Shown here piece after piece: positions 9,592-17,040 of a stretch of DNA of 64,000 nucleotides. Every line of letters starts with the position of its first letter. Position 1 is the stretch's first letter. Made by a program: the position numbers and the translations under genes. This stretch comes from JAJXWB01 sp046349215 (GTDB lineage: Bacteria; Pseudomonadota; Alphaproteobacteria; Rhizobiales; Beijerinckiaceae), in NCBI GenBank assembly GCA_046349215.1, contig JAXMCV010000002.1, forward strand, positions 868,001 through 932,000, in the 5' to 3' direction. The notes under the pieces are model-generated. The model worked only from the letters and a program-made list of their open reading frames with translations, was not told the DNA's origin and made no database searches.

Positions 9592-9626
9592 GCGCCGGCT
9601 GGGCCTGTGGCCTGGGCGCTGAGGGG
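9585..9626 (+). terminator. Attenuator-like hairpin before leuA
   Basis: CCCCTGAGCGCC (9585-9596) pairs with GGCGCTGAGGGG (9615-9626), with a single mismatch in twelve positions and an 18-base loop. There is no T-run after it, so a classical intrinsic terminator is not proven. Its overlap with the stop codon of the Leu-rich short ORF is the reason for treating it as part of an attenuator. Confidence 0.45.
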
Positions 9627-9703
9627 AATGCAGAGAACCCGCCGGGCAGATCGCTCCGCTTAGCAGCGCCGGCATTCCGAGATTTCAATTCCAGGACGAC
9701 GAC

Positions 9704-11275
9704 ATGAGCACGCACAACAACCACGCCGCCAACCAGGGCAGCAACAAGGACAAGGTCCTGATCTTCGACACGACCCTGCGCGATGGCGAGCAATGCCCCG
9801 GCGCGACCATGACCTTCGACGAGAAGCTGGAAGTCGCCGAACTGCTCGACAACATGGGCGTCGATATCATCGAGGCGGGCTTTCCGGCGGCCTCCGACGG
9901 CGATTTCGAATCCGTCGCCGAGATCGCGCGCCGCGCCAAGCGCGCGGTCATCGCCGGCCTGTCGCGCACCGCGCTCGCCGACATCGACCGCTGCGGCAAT
10001 GCGATCAAGCCGGCCAAGCGCGGCCGCATCCACACGTTCATCTCGACCTCGCCGCTGCACATGTCGGTGAAGCTCGGCATGACGCCGGAGCAGGTGCTGC
10101 AGGCGACGATCGACGCGGTGACCCGCGCGCGCCAGTACACCGACGATGTCGAATGGTCGGCCGAGGACGCCACGCGCACCGAGATCGACTATCTCTGCAG
10201 GATCGTCGAAGCGGCGATCAAGGCCGGCGCGACGACGATCAACCTGCCTGATACGGTCGGCTACACGACGCCCCAGGAATACCAGGCTATGTTCGAGACG
10301 GTGCGCAAGCGCGTGCCGAATTCCGACAAGGCGATCTTCTCCGTCCATTGCCACAACGATCTCGGCATGGCGGTGGCCAATTCGCTGGCCGGCGTCGCCG
10401 GCGGCGCGCGCCAGATCGAATGCACGGTCAACGGCATCGGCGAGCGCGCGGGCAACGCTTCGCTCGAAGAAATCGTCATGGCGGTGCGCACGCGCGCCGA
10501 CGTGCTGCCCTACGACATCGGCGTGGAGACGACCATGCTGAACCGCGCCTCCAAGCTCGTGTCGGCGGTGACATCGTTCCCGGTGCAGTACAACAAGGCG
10601 ATCGTCGGCCGGAACGCCTTTGCGCACGAGAGCGGCATCCACCAGCACGGCATGCTGAAGAGCGCGCTGACCTACGAGATCATGACGCCGGAATCGGTCG
10701 GCGTGTCGAAGACCTCGCTGGTCATGGGCAAGCATTCCGGCCGCGCCGCCTTCCGCGAGAAGCTGAAGGAGATGGGCTACGATCTCGGCGAGAATGCGCT
10801 GAACGACGCCTTCCGTCGCTTCAAGGATCTCGCCGACCGCAAGAAGATCGTCTACGACGAGGATATCGCCGCGCTGGTGGACGACGAGATCGTCACCGCC
10901 AACGACCGCGTGAAGGTGGTGGCGCTGACCGTCATCGCCGGCACGAACGGCCCGCAGTCGGCGGCGCTGACCCTCGACATCGACGGCGAGAAGAGGACGC
11001 ACCAGGCGACAGGCAATGGCCCGGTCGACGCGATCTTCAACGCGGTGCGCGAACTGATCCCGCATGCGGCGAGCCTCGAACTGTATCAAGTTCACGCCGT
11101 CACCGGCGGCACGGACGCGCAGGCGGAAGTTTCCGTGCGCCTGTCCGAGGACGGGCGCTCGGTGACGGGCAAGGGCGCCGATCCGGACACGCTGGTCGCC
11201 TCGGCGCGCGCCTATGTGGCGGCGCTCAACAAGCTGGAAATCAACCGCGGCCGCGGAAAGGCCGAGGTGGCGTGA
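9704..11275 (+). CDS. leuA: 2-isopropylmalate synthase LeuA
   Basis: A 523-residue class I LeuA, which condenses acetyl-CoA with 2-oxoisovalerate as the first committed step of leucine synthesis. The TIM-barrel domain starts with IFDTTLRDGEQCPGATM, with the metal-binding Asp in that motif; HCHNDLGMAVANS supplies the other metal ligands and NGIGERAGNASLEE is the family signature. The C-terminal 150 residues form the leucine-binding regulatory domain. Length is typical. A Leu-rich leader ORF and hairpin lie just upstream, and a 9-base stem-loop follows the gene. Confidence 0.96.
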   Translation: MSTHNNHAANQGSNKDKVLIFDTTLRDGEQCPGATMTFDEKLEVAELLDNMGVDIIEAGFPAASDGDFESVAEIARRAKRAVIAGLSRTALADIDRCGNAIKPAKRGRIHTFISTSPLHMSVKLGMTPEQVLQATIDAVTRARQYTDDVEWSAEDATRTEIDYLCRIVEAAIKAGATTINLPDTVGYTTPQEYQAMFETVRKRVPNSDKAIFSVHCHNDLGMAVANSLAGVAGGARQIECTVNGIGERAGNASLEEIVMAVRTRADVLPYDIGVETTMLNRASKLVSAVTSFPVQYNKAIVGRNAFAHESGIHQHGMLKSALTYEIMTPESVGVSKTSLVMGKHSGRAAFREKLKEMGYDLGENALNDAFRRFKDLADRKKIVYDEDIAALVDDEIVTANDRVKVVALTVIAGTNGPQSAALTLDIDGEKRTHQATGNGPVDAIFNAVRELIPHAASLELYQVHAVTGGTDAQAEVSVRLSEDGRSVTGKGADPDTLVASARAYVAALNKLEINRGRGKAEVA

Positions 11276-11310
11276 AGCCGGCTGGAAGGGCTCCGATTTA
11301 GGGGTTTACA

Positions 11311-11337
11311 CGGCGGGATGCGTTTGCTATCCCGCCG
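11311..11337 (+). terminator. Stem-loop after leuA
   Basis: Nine-base perfect stem CGGCGGGAT / ATCCCGCCG with a 9-base loop, between the leuA stop and tRNA-Lys. No T-run follows, so it may be a weak terminator or an RNA stabiliser. Confidence 0.45.
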
Positions 11338-11360
11338 CCTCCGATGCAAATCGGTTCGAT

Positions 11361-11436
<76 letters not shown>

Positions 11437-11519
11437 TCGATCGTCGGTGAAGCAGGCCGCGCACATTTCGCTGCGGATTTCGACCCAGTTTTCTCTCGAT
11501 CAATTTTCAGTCACGCCAC

Positions 11520-12176
11520 ATGTCCTATCTGAAAGCTCGTTTCGACTCGGTCGTTGAAAAAATGATCGGGACTGAATCTCCGGTCGATTTCGAGAGCCTG
11601 AGGGCCGAACCGACTCCGGAATATCAGGTCGCGCTGGAAATTCATAAGAACTGCGACAGCATGTTGCATCAGCGACTTGCGTCCTTTACCGCCGCGCAGT
11701 CATTTTCTCTGGCCGCTTTCATGCTGCTGACGGTCGCCAGGTTTCAAGCCGCGCTGGCGCCGGACCGCATAGTGTTTCTGGACGCAATCAGATACGCCAT
11801 CATCGCGTTTGGCATAGTTCTGTCCGTCTTCGGCTGGATGGTAACCTATCCGATGCTGATGCGTCTCAGATATCTCGATGACATTTATCTGCGAAATAAC
11901 CGGGTCTACGCAGAATACATCGACATAGAGCATGTGGCTAATACCCACGACGTCTTTTCGCAGGTTCCCGGGATAAAGAAACTCTGGAGAGTGTATCGCT
12001 GGGTTATCCCCATACTGCTCCCCTTTGCGGAATTCGCATTGTGGATCTTCATTTTCATCGTCATGACCCTAGCCAAGGTATTCACGGCAGAGCCGACCAG
12101 GAATTGCCCGGCACTCGAGGTCGGACAAATCTGGACCGGCTGGGGCGCGAGCCTTGTCGGTGGCCTGCCGGTCTGA
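11520..12176 (+). CDS. Membrane protein of unknown function, AT-richer than its neighbours
   Basis: A 218-residue protein I do not recognise. It shows a hydrophilic N-terminus, then predicted membrane segments near residues 60-78 (FSLAAFMLLTVA), 86-110 (YAIIAFGIVLSVFGW) and 163-187 (IPILLPFAEFALWIFIFIV). The loop between the second and third holds an acidic/aromatic stretch (RLRYLDDIYLRNNRVYAEYI). Base use differs from the region: 27 of the first 60 bases are G or C, against roughly two thirds in most nearby genes. Together with its position just after tRNA-Lys this hints at acquired DNA, although no integrase or direct repeat is visible. Confidence 0.65.
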   Translation: MSYLKARFDSVVEKMIGTESPVDFESLRAEPTPEYQVALEIHKNCDSMLHQRLASFTAAQSFSLAAFMLLTVARFQAALAPDRIVFLDAIRYAIIAFGIVLSVFGWMVTYPMLMRLRYLDDIYLRNNRVYAEYIDIEHVANTHDVFSQVPGIKKLWRVYRWVIPILLPFAEFALWIFIFIVMTLAKVFTAEPTRNCPALEVGQIWTGWGASLVGGLPV

Positions 12177-12317
12177 GCCTTCTAAACATTCCAGAGCCGG
12201 CGTGGCCGATCTTTCACGAGGCAAAGGTGGACCTTCTTGCGCGAGTTGCGACCTTTACCACGCTAGGCTGGTTTGCTTACGTGGAGGCTGCCGGACGCTT
12301 CGTCCCAAGGAATTCAT

Positions 12318-12884
12318 ATGCCGCTGCCCCCGCCTGCCGCCCGCCGCCACGTCCACACCCGCAAGGTGCAGTGCGAGGGCTTCTTCCGCGAGGACGGATT
12401 GTGGGAGGTCGAGGCGACGCTGGTCGACACGAAGCCTTTTCCGCACGACGACTGGGAGCGCGGGCCGCGCCGTCCCGAGGACCCGGTCCACCACATGTCG
12501 ATCCGTCTCACCGTCGACCGGAATCTGGTCGTGGTCGAGGCGCACGGATCGATGGCTGACGTGCCTTACTGGACATGCCACGACGTGCCGCCGCGCATGG
12601 AGGCGCTCGTCGGAATCAGGCTCGGGTCGGGCTGGCGCAACGAACTGAAGGCGCGGCTCGGTCGCAAGGAGAGCTGCACGCATATGGTCGAACTGATCGG
12701 GCCGGCGATCACCACGCTCTACCAGTCGATGTCCTATCGTGAGCCGCCGGACGACGGGGCCGCGCACGATGCGAAGACGAACCCCGAGAAACCGTATTTT
12801 CTCGACGGCTGCTATTCTTGGCGGCTCGACGGGCCGGTCGTCGCGAAGCATTTTCCGGACTTCGCCAAGCCGGACAAGGCGTGA
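12318..12884 (+). CDS. DUF2889 domain protein
   Basis: A 188-residue protein that matches DUF2889 through its length: the N-terminal RRHVHTRKVQCEGFFREDGL, the central PVHHMSIRLTVDRNLVVVEA, then VPYWTCHDVPPRMEALVGIR and CTHMVELIGPAITTLYQSM. The family is found in proteobacteria and has no assigned activity; several conserved Cys and His residues (for example in CEGFF, CHDVPP and CTHMVE) could bind metal. ATG 12318 has AAGG a few bases upstream and is preferred to the in-frame start at 12273. It converges on nifZ, separated by 3 bases. Confidence 0.8.
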   Translation: MPLPPPAARRHVHTRKVQCEGFFREDGLWEVEATLVDTKPFPHDDWERGPRRPEDPVHHMSIRLTVDRNLVVVEAHGSMADVPYWTCHDVPPRMEALVGIRLGSGWRNELKARLGRKESCTHMVELIGPAITTLYQSMSYREPPDDGAAHDAKTNPEKPYFLDGCYSWRLDGPVVAKHFPDFAKPDKA

Positions 12885-12887
12885 GGC

Positions 12888-13118
12888 TCAGGCCGCGGCG
12901 ATTTCCGCTTCGAAGCAGCCGATGACGCGTTCGCCGAATTCGACGAGATAGACCAGCGCGTTCAGTTCGACGTGCTGGCCGATCTTGATGATTTCGCCTT
13001 CGGCGCCTGCCGCGACCAGAAGCGCGTCTTCCGGCGCATCCGGAAACGAGCCGTCGTTGACGAGGTCCATCGTCGCGCGCACGCGCTGGCCGTAGTCGAA
13101 TTTCGGTTGCGCCTGCAT
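12888..13118 (-). CDS. nifZ: NifZ family nitrogenase maturation protein
   Basis: A 76-residue protein carrying the NifZ domain: PKFDYGQRVRATMDLVNDGS, then a Gly-rich turn AAGAEGEIIKIGQ, and the closing VYLVEFGERVIGCFEAEI. NifZ assists formation of the second P-cluster of the MoFe protein in diazotrophs. It is on the short side, lacking the C-terminal extension of longer NifZ proteins. It follows the IscA-type gene by 13 bases and so should share its sigma-54 promoter. No nifHDK genes are in the window, so function in N2 fixation is inferred from family and promoter. Confidence 0.8.
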   Translation of the reverse strand: MQAQPKFDYGQRVRATMDLVNDGSFPDAPEDALLVAAGAEGEIIKIGQHVELNALVYLVEFGERVIGCFEAEIAAA

Positions 13119-13131
13119 CGCGCCTCTCCTC

Positions 13132-13458
13132 TCAGTGCAGCGCCGCAGGAGAATGCGATGCGCAGGTCGTCGCTTTCGGATCGTGGAAGACGAGGCCGGT
13201 CTGCGCCGCCGTATCGACGAAATCGATCGTCACGCCTTCCAGCAGCACGCGGCTTTCGGCCGGCAGGAACAGGCGCACGCCATCCATTTCGACGATGGCG
13301 TCGCCGGCTTCCGGCGTCGCCTTGACGGCGATGTCCGCATTGAGGCCGGAACAGCCGCCGGGGCTGACAGCAAGCCTGAAGCCCGCGCCTGGCCCGCCGT
13401 CGACGCGCAGCATCGTGCGCATGAAGCGTTGCGCCCTGGGTGTGATCTCGAACGCCAT
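13132..13458 (-). CDS. IscA/HesB-type iron-sulfur protein linked to nif
   Basis: A 108-residue A-type carrier. FEITPRAQRFMRTML opens the fold, the first ligand cysteine is at 36 in SPGGCSGLN, and the C-terminal motif is FHDPKATTCASH with one cysteine at 99. Canonical A-type proteins have a second cysteine two residues on (CxC), where this one has Ser 101. Such proteins hold or pass Fe-S clusters, here most likely for nitrogenase maturation. ATG 13458 fits the family; the frame stays open upstream. It is first in a two-gene unit with nifZ and has a perfect sigma-54 promoter about 40 bases upstream. Confidence 0.82.
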   Translation of the reverse strand: MAFEITPRAQRFMRTMLRVDGGPGAGFRLAVSPGGCSGLNADIAVKATPEAGDAIVEMDGVRLFLPAESRVLLEGVTIDFVDTAAQTGLVFHDPKATTCASHSPAALH

Positions 13459-13496
13459 TCGCGCCCTCCGTGTCGCATGTCTCTCGCGCAGACGGC

Positions 13497-13512
13497 AGCA
13501 AGCGTCGTGCCA
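13497..13512 (-). promoter_or_regulatory. Sigma-54 (RpoN) promoter of the IscA-nifZ unit
   Basis: On the minus strand TGGCAC (13512-13507), 5 bases, TTGCT (13501-13497). This is an exact match to the -24/-12 consensus TGGCAC-N5-TTGCW, and the -12 element lies about 40 bases from the start codon of the IscA-type gene. No TGT-N10-ACA NifA site was found close by on inspection. Confidence 0.85.
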
Positions 13513-13526
13513 GCCGGGTCGCGCGA

Positions 13527-13542
13527 TGGCGCGCCTCTTGCT
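13527..13542 (+). promoter_or_regulatory. Sigma-54 (RpoN) promoter of nifO
   Basis: TGGCGC (13527-13532), 5 bases, TTGCT (13538-13542). One departure from TGGCAC-N5-TTGCW, with the essential GG and GC pairs and exact spacing kept. The -12 element lies about 38 bases from the nifO ATG. It is back to back with the minus-strand sigma-54 promoter, 14 bases apart. Confidence 0.75.
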
Positions 13543-13578
13543 GCGGGACGATCTGCGAAAGATCGAGGAACGCGCCGC

Positions 13579-14007
13579 ATGGCCCATGTCGTCTTCTACG
13601 AAAAGCCGGGATGCCGCACGAACGCGCGCCAGCGCGCCGCGCTGGAGGCGGCAGGTCATTCCCTCGACGTGCGCAGCCTGCTTGCGGAACCGTGGACGCA
13701 GGCGCGTCTGGCGGCCTTCTTCGGCGCAACGCCGGTCGAAAAATGGTTCAATCCGGCCGCGCCGCGCGTGAAATCAGGCGAGATACGGCCGGAGTCCTTC
13801 TCGGCGGGCGAGGCGCTGGCGCTGATGCTCGTAGAGCCATTGCTGATAAGACGCCCGTTGATCGAGGCTGGCGACGCACGCTGCGCCGGGTTCGATCGCG
13901 AGCCAGTGCTGTCGCTGCTGGGCGGCCGCGATCTCGACGGGCTAGAGGGCTGTTCGCGCCACGGCGCGCAGGAAGGCGCGCATTGCCCGACGCCCGCCGG
14001 CGCCTGA
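13579..14007 (+). CDS. nifO: Nitrogenase-associated protein NifO (ArsC-like fold)
   Basis: A 142-residue protein of the ArsC/Spx thioredoxin-like fold. It begins AHVVFYEKPGCRTNARQRAA, with the single active-site-like cysteine at 12, and continues TPVEKWFNPAAPRVKSGEI. This is the nitrogenase-associated branch (NifO), linked by genetics to molybdenum/nitrate use during nitrogen fixation, rather than arsenate reductase. The C-terminus is Cys/His-bearing (GCSRHGAQEGAHC). ATG 13579 is inside a longer open frame and is set by homology and by the promoter about 38 bases upstream. It is divergent from the IscA-nifZ unit. Confidence 0.82.
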   Translation: MAHVVFYEKPGCRTNARQRAALEAAGHSLDVRSLLAEPWTQARLAAFFGATPVEKWFNPAAPRVKSGEIRPESFSAGEALALMLVEPLLIRRPLIEAGDARCAGFDREPVLSLLGGRDLDGLEGCSRHGAQEGAHCPTPAGA

Positions 14008-14067
14008 GCGCAGGCGCGTCGCAAACCCGACAGGTCTGCGACCGTTCTGTCGCGCTTGCGACGCGCG

Positions 14068-14811
14068 TCAGTGATTGTCGCCGCCGTCCACGCGCGCGAT
14101 CGCGCCGGTGACGAAGCTCGAAGCCGGGCTCGCCAGATAGAGCGCCGTCGTCACGATTTCTTCCGGCCTGCCGGGACGGCCCGCCGCATTGTTCGAGGTC
14201 TGGCGCGCTTCCTCCGTCCATGCTTTCGCAATGTCGGTGAGGAAGGGACCCGCCGAAATCGTGTTGACGCGCACCTTCGGTCCGTATTCGTGCGCCATCG
14301 ACACAGTCATTGCGTTCAGCGCCGCCTTGGCACCTGAATAGGGGATGACCTGAGGCAGCGGCTTCAGGGCGCCCGACGACGACGTGTTGAGGATGACGCC
14401 GCCCTCGCCGTCGTACATGCGCTTGGCGACGAGCGAGGCCAGATGGAACGGCCCCTTGAAGTTGAGATTGACGACGGCGTCGAACAGCGCTTCTGGTGTT
14501 TCGTGCGAGGGCTGGCGCGGCCCCATGCCGGCGTTGTTGATGAGAATGTCGATGCGCCCGAAGGCGGCATAGGCTTCCTCCACCAGCCGGTCGATCTCGT
14601 TCCAGCGACCGAGATGCGCCGAGATCGCCACGGCGCGGCGCCCCATCGCGCGCACTTCCTTCGCTGCGTCCTCGCAGGCGTCGAGCTTGCGGCTGACGAT
14701 GATGATGTCGGCGCCGCGCTGCGCAAAGGCGCGCACCATTTCCAGGCCGAGGCCGCGGCTGCCGCCCGTGACGAGCACGATCTTGCCCGTGAAATCGAAC
14801 AATCTGTCCAT
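14068..14811 (-). CDS. SDR family oxidoreductase
   Basis: A 247-residue classical short-chain dehydrogenase. The cofactor loop is TGGSRGLG at 15-22, the structural NNAG is at 92-95, and the catalytic Tyr158 and Lys162 are in PYSGAKAAL, with Ser residues in LNTSSSG before it. The C-terminus SFVTGAIARVDGGDNH is typical of NAD(P)-dependent alcohol/ketone-converting members. The substrate is not predictable. It lies 27 bases downstream of the solute-binding protein gene, on the same strand as it and the thiolase, so an operon thiolase - binding protein - SDR is possible. Confidence 0.9.
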   Translation of the reverse strand: MDRLFDFTGKIVLVTGGSRGLGLEMVRAFAQRGADIIIVSRKLDACEDAAKEVRAMGRRAVAISAHLGRWNEIDRLVEEAYAAFGRIDILINNAGMGPRQPSHETPEALFDAVVNLNFKGPFHLASLVAKRMYDGEGGVILNTSSSGALKPLPQVIPYSGAKAALNAMTVSMAHEYGPKVRVNTISAGPFLTDIAKAWTEEARQTSNNAAGRPGRPEEIVTTALYLASPASSFVTGAIARVDGGDNH

Positions 14812-14838
14812 GTGCGTTTCCCGATGTTTTCTCGCGCT

Positions 14839-15624
14839 CTACGGCGCGATCTTCAGTCCGTTGAGGCCGGCCGAGTCGAAAGCGCGCCGGATCGTTCCGT
14901 CGGCCTTCGCTTTCGTCGTGAAATCGTTGACGAAGGCGAGAGCGGCAGGCTTGTTCTTCTGGATGGCGATGGCGACGCCGGTCGTGCGGAAAGCGCCGGG
15001 CAGGATGCGCGAAGCGGGCAATTGCGATTGCAACGCGGGCAGCGAATCCTGCGTCAGGACGAAGGCCTGCGCCTTGCCGTCCTTCATGATCGCCATCGCC
15101 TCGCCGACGGATTTCGCGGCGATCAGCTTCGCCTTCGTCAGGATGCGCGCGGTCGCGCGGATGGTCGTCGAGCCGTCGATGCCGACCACGGTCACGTCTG
15201 CGCGGTCGACATCGGCGAACGAGGAAATGCCGGCATTCGCCGCCACGAGATAGGTGTTCTCGATCTGGAAATAGGACGGCGCAAAATCGATCACCGTGCG
15301 CCGCTCGTCGTCGACCGGCATGAAGCCGATGTCGATCCTGTCGGTCCTGAGCAAGTCGGTGAGTTCGCCCGTCGTCGCGACAATTGTGAAGTCGACGGGC
15401 GCGCCGAGCGCGGACGCCAGCGCCTTGCTCAGGTCGGCGGCGACGCCGCGCACGCCGGCGCCGTCCTTCACGACGAAGACAGGCGTCGGGTTTGGCGCGT
15501 AGGCGACGCCGGCGCGCAATCGGCCGGATGGCGCGAGTTCCTTCATCGCCTGTCCCTCGGCGGCATGGGAAGTCGTCGCGAGCAGGCCCGCGACGATTGC
15601 GAATGTCGCCAGGGCGGCGCGCAT
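14839..15624 (-). CDS. Periplasmic solute-binding protein, family 3
   Basis: A 261-residue polar amino acid type binding protein. Residues 1-21 are a Sec signal peptide (ending TSHA), followed by a typical bilobal sequence: LRAGVAYAPNPTPVFVV, the specificity segment LTDLLRTDRIDIGFMPV, and INTYLVAANAGI-like lobe crossing. These proteins deliver small polar solutes to ABC importers or act as sensors. No permease or ATPase gene is adjacent, so it is an orphan here. ATG 15624 follows the thiolase stop at 15636 by 11 bases and removes a long untranslated-looking extension. Confidence 0.85.
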   Translation of the reverse strand: MRAALATFAIVAGLLATTSHAAEGQAMKELAPSGRLRAGVAYAPNPTPVFVVKDGAGVRGVAADLSKALASALGAPVDFTIVATTGELTDLLRTDRIDIGFMPVDDERRTVIDFAPSYFQIENTYLVAANAGISSFADVDRADVTVVGIDGSTTIRATARILTKAKLIAAKSVGEAMAIMKDGKAQAFVLTQDSLPALQSQLPASRILPGAFRTTGVAIAIQKNKPAALAFVNDFTTKAKADGTIRRAFDSAGLNGLKIAP

Positions 15625-15635
15625 CGCGCGAGCGC

Positions 15636-16862
15636 TCACGCGCGCTCGAACAGAGCGGCTATGCCCTGGCCGCCGCCGATGCACATAGTCTCCAGACCGT
15701 ACTTGCCCTTGCGGCGCTTCAGTTCGTGCATGAGGTTCGCGAGGATGCGCCCGCCCGTCGCGCCGATGGGATGGCCGAGCGAAATGCCCGAGCCGTTGAC
15801 GTTCAGCTTGTCGTGGCGCTCGTCCTTCTCGCTCCAGCCCCAACCCTTGAGGACGGCCAGAACCTGCGGCGCGAAGGCCTCGTTCAACTCCACGAGATCG
15901 ACATCATCCCACTTGAAGCCGGTGCGCGAAAACAGACGTTCGACCGCCGGCACCGGCCCGATGCCCATGGTCGCGGGATGGCAGCCGGCTGCAGCCCACG
16001 ACACGAAATATCCCATCGGATCGAGGTTGAGTTCGGCGAGCTTGTCTTCGGCGACGACGAGGCAGGCGGCGGCCGCGTCGTTCTGCTGGCTGGCGTTGCC
16101 GGCCGTCACCACGCCGCCCTTCTCGATCGCGCGCAGCGCGCCGAGCGTCTCCATCGACGCGTCGGGGCGATAGCCTTCGTCATGCTTGAAGACCTTCGGA
16201 TCGCCCTTCTTCTGCGGCACGGCGACTTCCACGAGTTCGTCGGCGAACTTGCCGTCCTTCCAGGCCTGCGTCGCGCGCTGGTGCGAGCGCACGGCATAGG
16301 CGTCGGATTGCTCGCGGGTGATCTGGTACTCGCGGGCGAGATTTTCGGCCGTCTCGATCATGCCTGAAATGACGCCGAAGCGGCTGATCGGCTGGCTCAT
16401 GACGCGACCGCGCGTGAGGCGATCGTGCATGGTGACCGAGCCGGCGCGCGCGCCGTTCCTCATGTCGGTGGAATAATATTCGACATTGCTCATGCTCTCG
16501 ACGCCGCCGGCGACGACAACGTCGGCGGCGCCCGTCTGCACCATCATGGACGCGTCGATGATCGCCTGCAGGCCGGAACCGCAGCGACGGTCGAGCTGGT
16601 AACCCGGAACGGAGATCGGCAGGTCGGCGGCCAGCGCCGACCAGCGGGCGATGCAGGGCGCCTCGCCGTTGCCGTAGCCCTGCGCGAAGACGACATCGTC
16701 GATTTTTTCCGGATCGATCTTCGTACGCGCCACCAGCGCTTTGAGGATGACGGCGCCGAGATCGCCGGCGCTCATGCTGGCCAGCGAGCCCTGGAACTTG
16801 CCGACCGCCGTGCGCACCGGCGACACGATGGCTGCGCGACGCAGCCCGTTGGCCTTGGCCAT
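15636..16862 (-). CDS. Acetyl-CoA acetyltransferase (thiolase)
   Basis: A 408-residue thiolase with a full catalytic set: nucleophile Cys94 in LDRRCGSGLQA, His near 364 in SLGHPIGATGG and Cys near 394 in MCIGGGQG. It either condenses two acyl-CoAs or cleaves beta-ketoacyl-CoA; the DRRCGSG nucleophile context, instead of NRxCSSG, is that of a degradative/unknown-substrate subgroup. ATG 16862 (MAKANGLRRAAIVSPVRT) is set by homology. It probably heads an operon with the binding protein and SDR genes. The product acts in the cytoplasm. Confidence 0.92.
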   Translation of the reverse strand: MAKANGLRRAAIVSPVRTAVGKFQGSLASMSAGDLGAVILKALVARTKIDPEKIDDVVFAQGYGNGEAPCIARWSALAADLPISVPGYQLDRRCGSGLQAIIDASMMVQTGAADVVVAGGVESMSNVEYYSTDMRNGARAGSVTMHDRLTRGRVMSQPISRFGVISGMIETAENLAREYQITREQSDAYAVRSHQRATQAWKDGKFADELVEVAVPQKKGDPKVFKHDEGYRPDASMETLGALRAIEKGGVVTAGNASQQNDAAAACLVVAEDKLAELNLDPMGYFVSWAAAGCHPATMGIGPVPAVERLFSRTGFKWDDVDLVELNEAFAPQVLAVLKGWGWSEKDERHDKLNVNGSGISLGHPIGATGGRILANLMHELKRRKGKYGLETMCIGGGQGIAALFERA

Positions 16863-17040
16863 TGTCTTCTCCCGTTGGAATTCTTGGATGGGCCACCATA
16901 CAGAGCCGGACGACAGGGTAAAGCGGCAGGGCGGAATGGTCCGCAATTTTTGTCCGACAGCTTGGCAAGCTCGTCCGGATCGGGTCTTCTGACGACAAAT
17001 GGCGCCGGGCTCATGCCGTCCGGCGCCCGGGAGGAGTCGG

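Larger units (their letters stand above)
9274..9703 (+). promoter_or_regulatory. 430-base leader region upstream of leuA
   Basis: This gene-poor stretch separates a minus-strand small gene from leuA. It holds a short hairpin at 9389-9405 (AAGGGCC, 3-base loop, GGCCCTT), a Leu-rich short ORF at 9535-9591, and a long hairpin at 9585-9626. No other conserved coding frame is apparent. The arrangement resembles the ribosome-mediated attenuators known upstream of amino-acid biosynthesis genes in proteobacteria. Confidence 0.6.

Noticed and set aside
9578..11095. 505-codon minus frame opposite leuA
   Set aside because: Shadow of LeuA, with no start signal or family match.
13300..13700. NifA upstream activator sites (TGT-N10-ACA) around the sigma-54 promoters
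   Set aside because: I read the TGT words near the two promoters and none has ACA at the right distance.
14443..16173. 576-codon plus frame opposite the SDR, binding-protein and thiolase genes
   Set aside because: Crosses three well-supported minus-strand genes and has no domain of its own.
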